NCBI GenBank assembly: GCA_030602665.1
Contig: JAUVZE010000068.1
Coordinates: 1 to 6,031 of the forward strand
Direction of reading: 5' to 3'
Length of the DNA: 6,031 bases
DNA from: Dehalococcoidia bacterium
Lineage (GTDB): Bacteria > Chloroflexota > Dehalococcoidia > Dehalococcoidales > JAUVZE01
Shown: piece after piece, positions 5,028 through 6,031 of the stretch
Layout of the letters: each line of letters begins with the position of its first letter
Numbering within the stretch: position 1 is the first letter of the stretch
Translations under genes and position numbers: made by a program
The notes under the pieces: model-generated
What the model was told of the DNA's origin: nothing
What the model saw: the letters and a program-made list of their open reading frames with translations, nothing else
Databases searched by the model: none

Positions 5028-6031
5028 ATGAATAAAAAATCTAATTTGCCCTATCACCGGATAGTGGTTAAGTTGGGCACTTCTCTCCTCACTGGCGGCA
5101 CTGACCATTTGGATGAGGACATAATGTCACACCTGGTTACTCAGGTGGCACGGCTTCATCAGCAAGGGCTTGAAATACTCATCGTCTCTTCTGGAGCAAT
5201 AGCCTCGGGCCGGCATAAACTGGGGTTGACCAAGAAACTTAGAGGTATTCCCTTCAAGCAGGTGCTGGCTTCAATCGGGCAAAGTCGCCTGATGTATGTC
5301 TATGAAAAGTTATTTGGTCAGCATAATATCACGGTGGCTCAAGCTTTATTGACCAAAGCTGACCTATCTGACCGGGCTGGTTATCTAAATACCAGGAACA
5401 CCCTTCTAGCGTTGCTGGAGCTTGGGGTAATATGTATTGTCAACGAAAATGATGTGGTGGCGGTGGATGAAATTCAGGATGCCAGGTTTGGCGATAATGA
5501 TAATCTGTCAGCGATGGTAGCTAATCTGGTTGATGCCGACCTCTTGTTAATGCTTGGCGATGTTGCTGGGTTATACACTGCTGACCCACACCGTTATCCT
5601 GATGCTTATCTCATTCCGCAGGTGGACAGAATAGATTCACGGATTGAGTTTCTGGCAGCTGGTACCTCTAACAATCGGGGCATCGGGGGCATGATTACCA
5701 AGATAGAGGCAGCCAAGCTAGCTACTGCCTCGGGGATAACCGTGGTTATCGCTGATGGCCGGGAGCCAGATATAATATTAAGGCTGGCGGCTGGTGAGAC
5801 TATTGGCACCTGTTTTCGGCCATTCACGGATAAGCTTGAGAGCCGTAAGCGCTGGATGGTAAGCTATCTTTCTGCCAAGAGCCGGCTGATAGTAGATTCC
5901 GGCGCCGCCGGGGCGCTAAGAAAGCAGAAGCGCAGTCTGCTGGCAACCGGGATTGAGGAGGTTGAGGGCAAGTTTCAGCGTGGTGATGTAGTCACTATCT
6001 ATGACCACAAGGGGTCTATCCTCGGCTGTGG
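5028..6031 (+). CDS. proB: Glutamate 5-kinase ProB (C-terminal end beyond the right edge)
   Basis: ProB phosphorylates the gamma-carboxyl of L-glutamate with ATP, the first and usually proline-inhibited step of proline synthesis in the cytoplasm. The first 334 codons are present; the family runs to about 365-380 residues, so about 30-45 are missing. The amino-acid-kinase domain shows VVKLGTSLLTGG (13-24, K15), VSSGAIASG (53-61), NENDVV (139-144), FGDNDNLSA (154-162), GLYTADP after it, and GIGGMITK (218-225, K225). A PUA domain begins around 283 (SRLIVDSGAAGALRK) and is cut by the window edge. The usual GTGGM motif reads GIGGM here, a small oddity. The ATG at 5028 is chosen because the in-frame ATG at 4998 falls inside the predicted -10. 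No good Shine-Dalgarno precedes it, and a three-codon out-of-frame ORF (ATG at 5024, stop at 5033) overlaps the start. proA, a common partner, would be to the right and is not visible. Confidence 0.96.
   Translation, partial: MNKKSNLPYHRIVVKLGTSLLTGGTDHLDEDIMSHLVTQVARLHQQGLEILIVSSGAIASGRHKLGLTKKLRGIPFKQVLASIGQSRLMYVYEKLFGQHNITVAQALLTKADLSDRAGYLNTRNTLLALLELGVICIVNENDVVAVDEIQDARFGDNDNLSAMVANLVDADLLLMLGDVAGLYTADPHRYPDAYLIPQVDRIDSRIEFLAAGTSNNRGIGGMITKIEAAKLATASGITVVIADGREPDIILRLAAGETIGTCFRPFTDKLESRKRWMVSYLSAKSRLIVDSGAAGALRKQKRSLLATGIEEVEGKFQRGDVVTIYDHKGSILGC

Noticed and set aside
5024..5035. Three-codon ORF (MDE, stop) overlapping the proB ATG
   Set aside because: It has no ribosome site and such short overlaps arise easily by chance; noted in the proB entry only.
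5606..5827. Minus-strand frame inside proB
   Set aside because: It lies opposite conserved ProB residues, including the GIGGMITK segment, and has no recognisable product.
1..6031. CRISPR array, tRNA or rRNA gene, insertion sequence or prophage attachment site
   Set aside because: No regularly spaced direct repeats, no cloverleaf-like or rRNA-like sequence, and no transposase or integrase frame were seen on either strand.

Overview
The window is an ordinary bacterial chromosome segment of moderate GC content. It carries four protein genes and three short intergenic regions, and no gap between genes exceeds about 200 bases. From left to right it holds: the N-terminal two thirds of mfd (transcription-repair coupling factor, minus strand, running off the left edge); a complete radical SAM/SPASM protein gene (minus strand); a complete 12-helix major facilitator transporter gene (minus strand); and proB (glutamate 5-kinase, plus strand, cut off by the right edge shortly before its expected end). 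All four reading frames are intact, with no frameshift or premature stop.

The promoters look like those of a bacterium with a standard housekeeping sigma factor. Three of the four candidate promoters carry an extended -10 of the form TGC followed by TATAAT, TATACT or TAAAAT. Shine-Dalgarno sequences are clear for mfd and the radical SAM gene, and weak or absent for the transporter and proB. I cannot place the organism firmly. Gene content, composition and the GC-rich intergenic palindromes would fit an anaerobic, subsurface-type lineage such as Chloroflexota/Dehalococcoidia, but that is a guess, not a reading.

The three minus-strand genes point the same way, but the gaps between them (105 bases between transporter and radical SAM gene, 185 between radical SAM gene and mfd) each hold a plausible promoter. 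They therefore look like separately initiated units, perhaps with read-through, and not one tight operon. The transporter and proB are divergent. Their shared 204-base region is the most structured part of the window: three successive palindromes, then a proB promoter whose -10 sits inside a further inverted repeat.

Functionally, mfd (DNA repair at stalled RNA polymerase) and proB (first step of proline synthesis) are housekeeping genes. The radical SAM/SPASM enzyme and the transporter between them are accessory in character. The enzyme resembles the AhbC/AhbD/NirJ haem-pathway branch, but no other haem gene and no RiPP precursor peptide is visible nearby, so its substrate is open. I see no mobile element, CRISPR array, RNA gene or clear novel system. 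The items worth a second look are regulatory structures and the orphan radical SAM enzyme.
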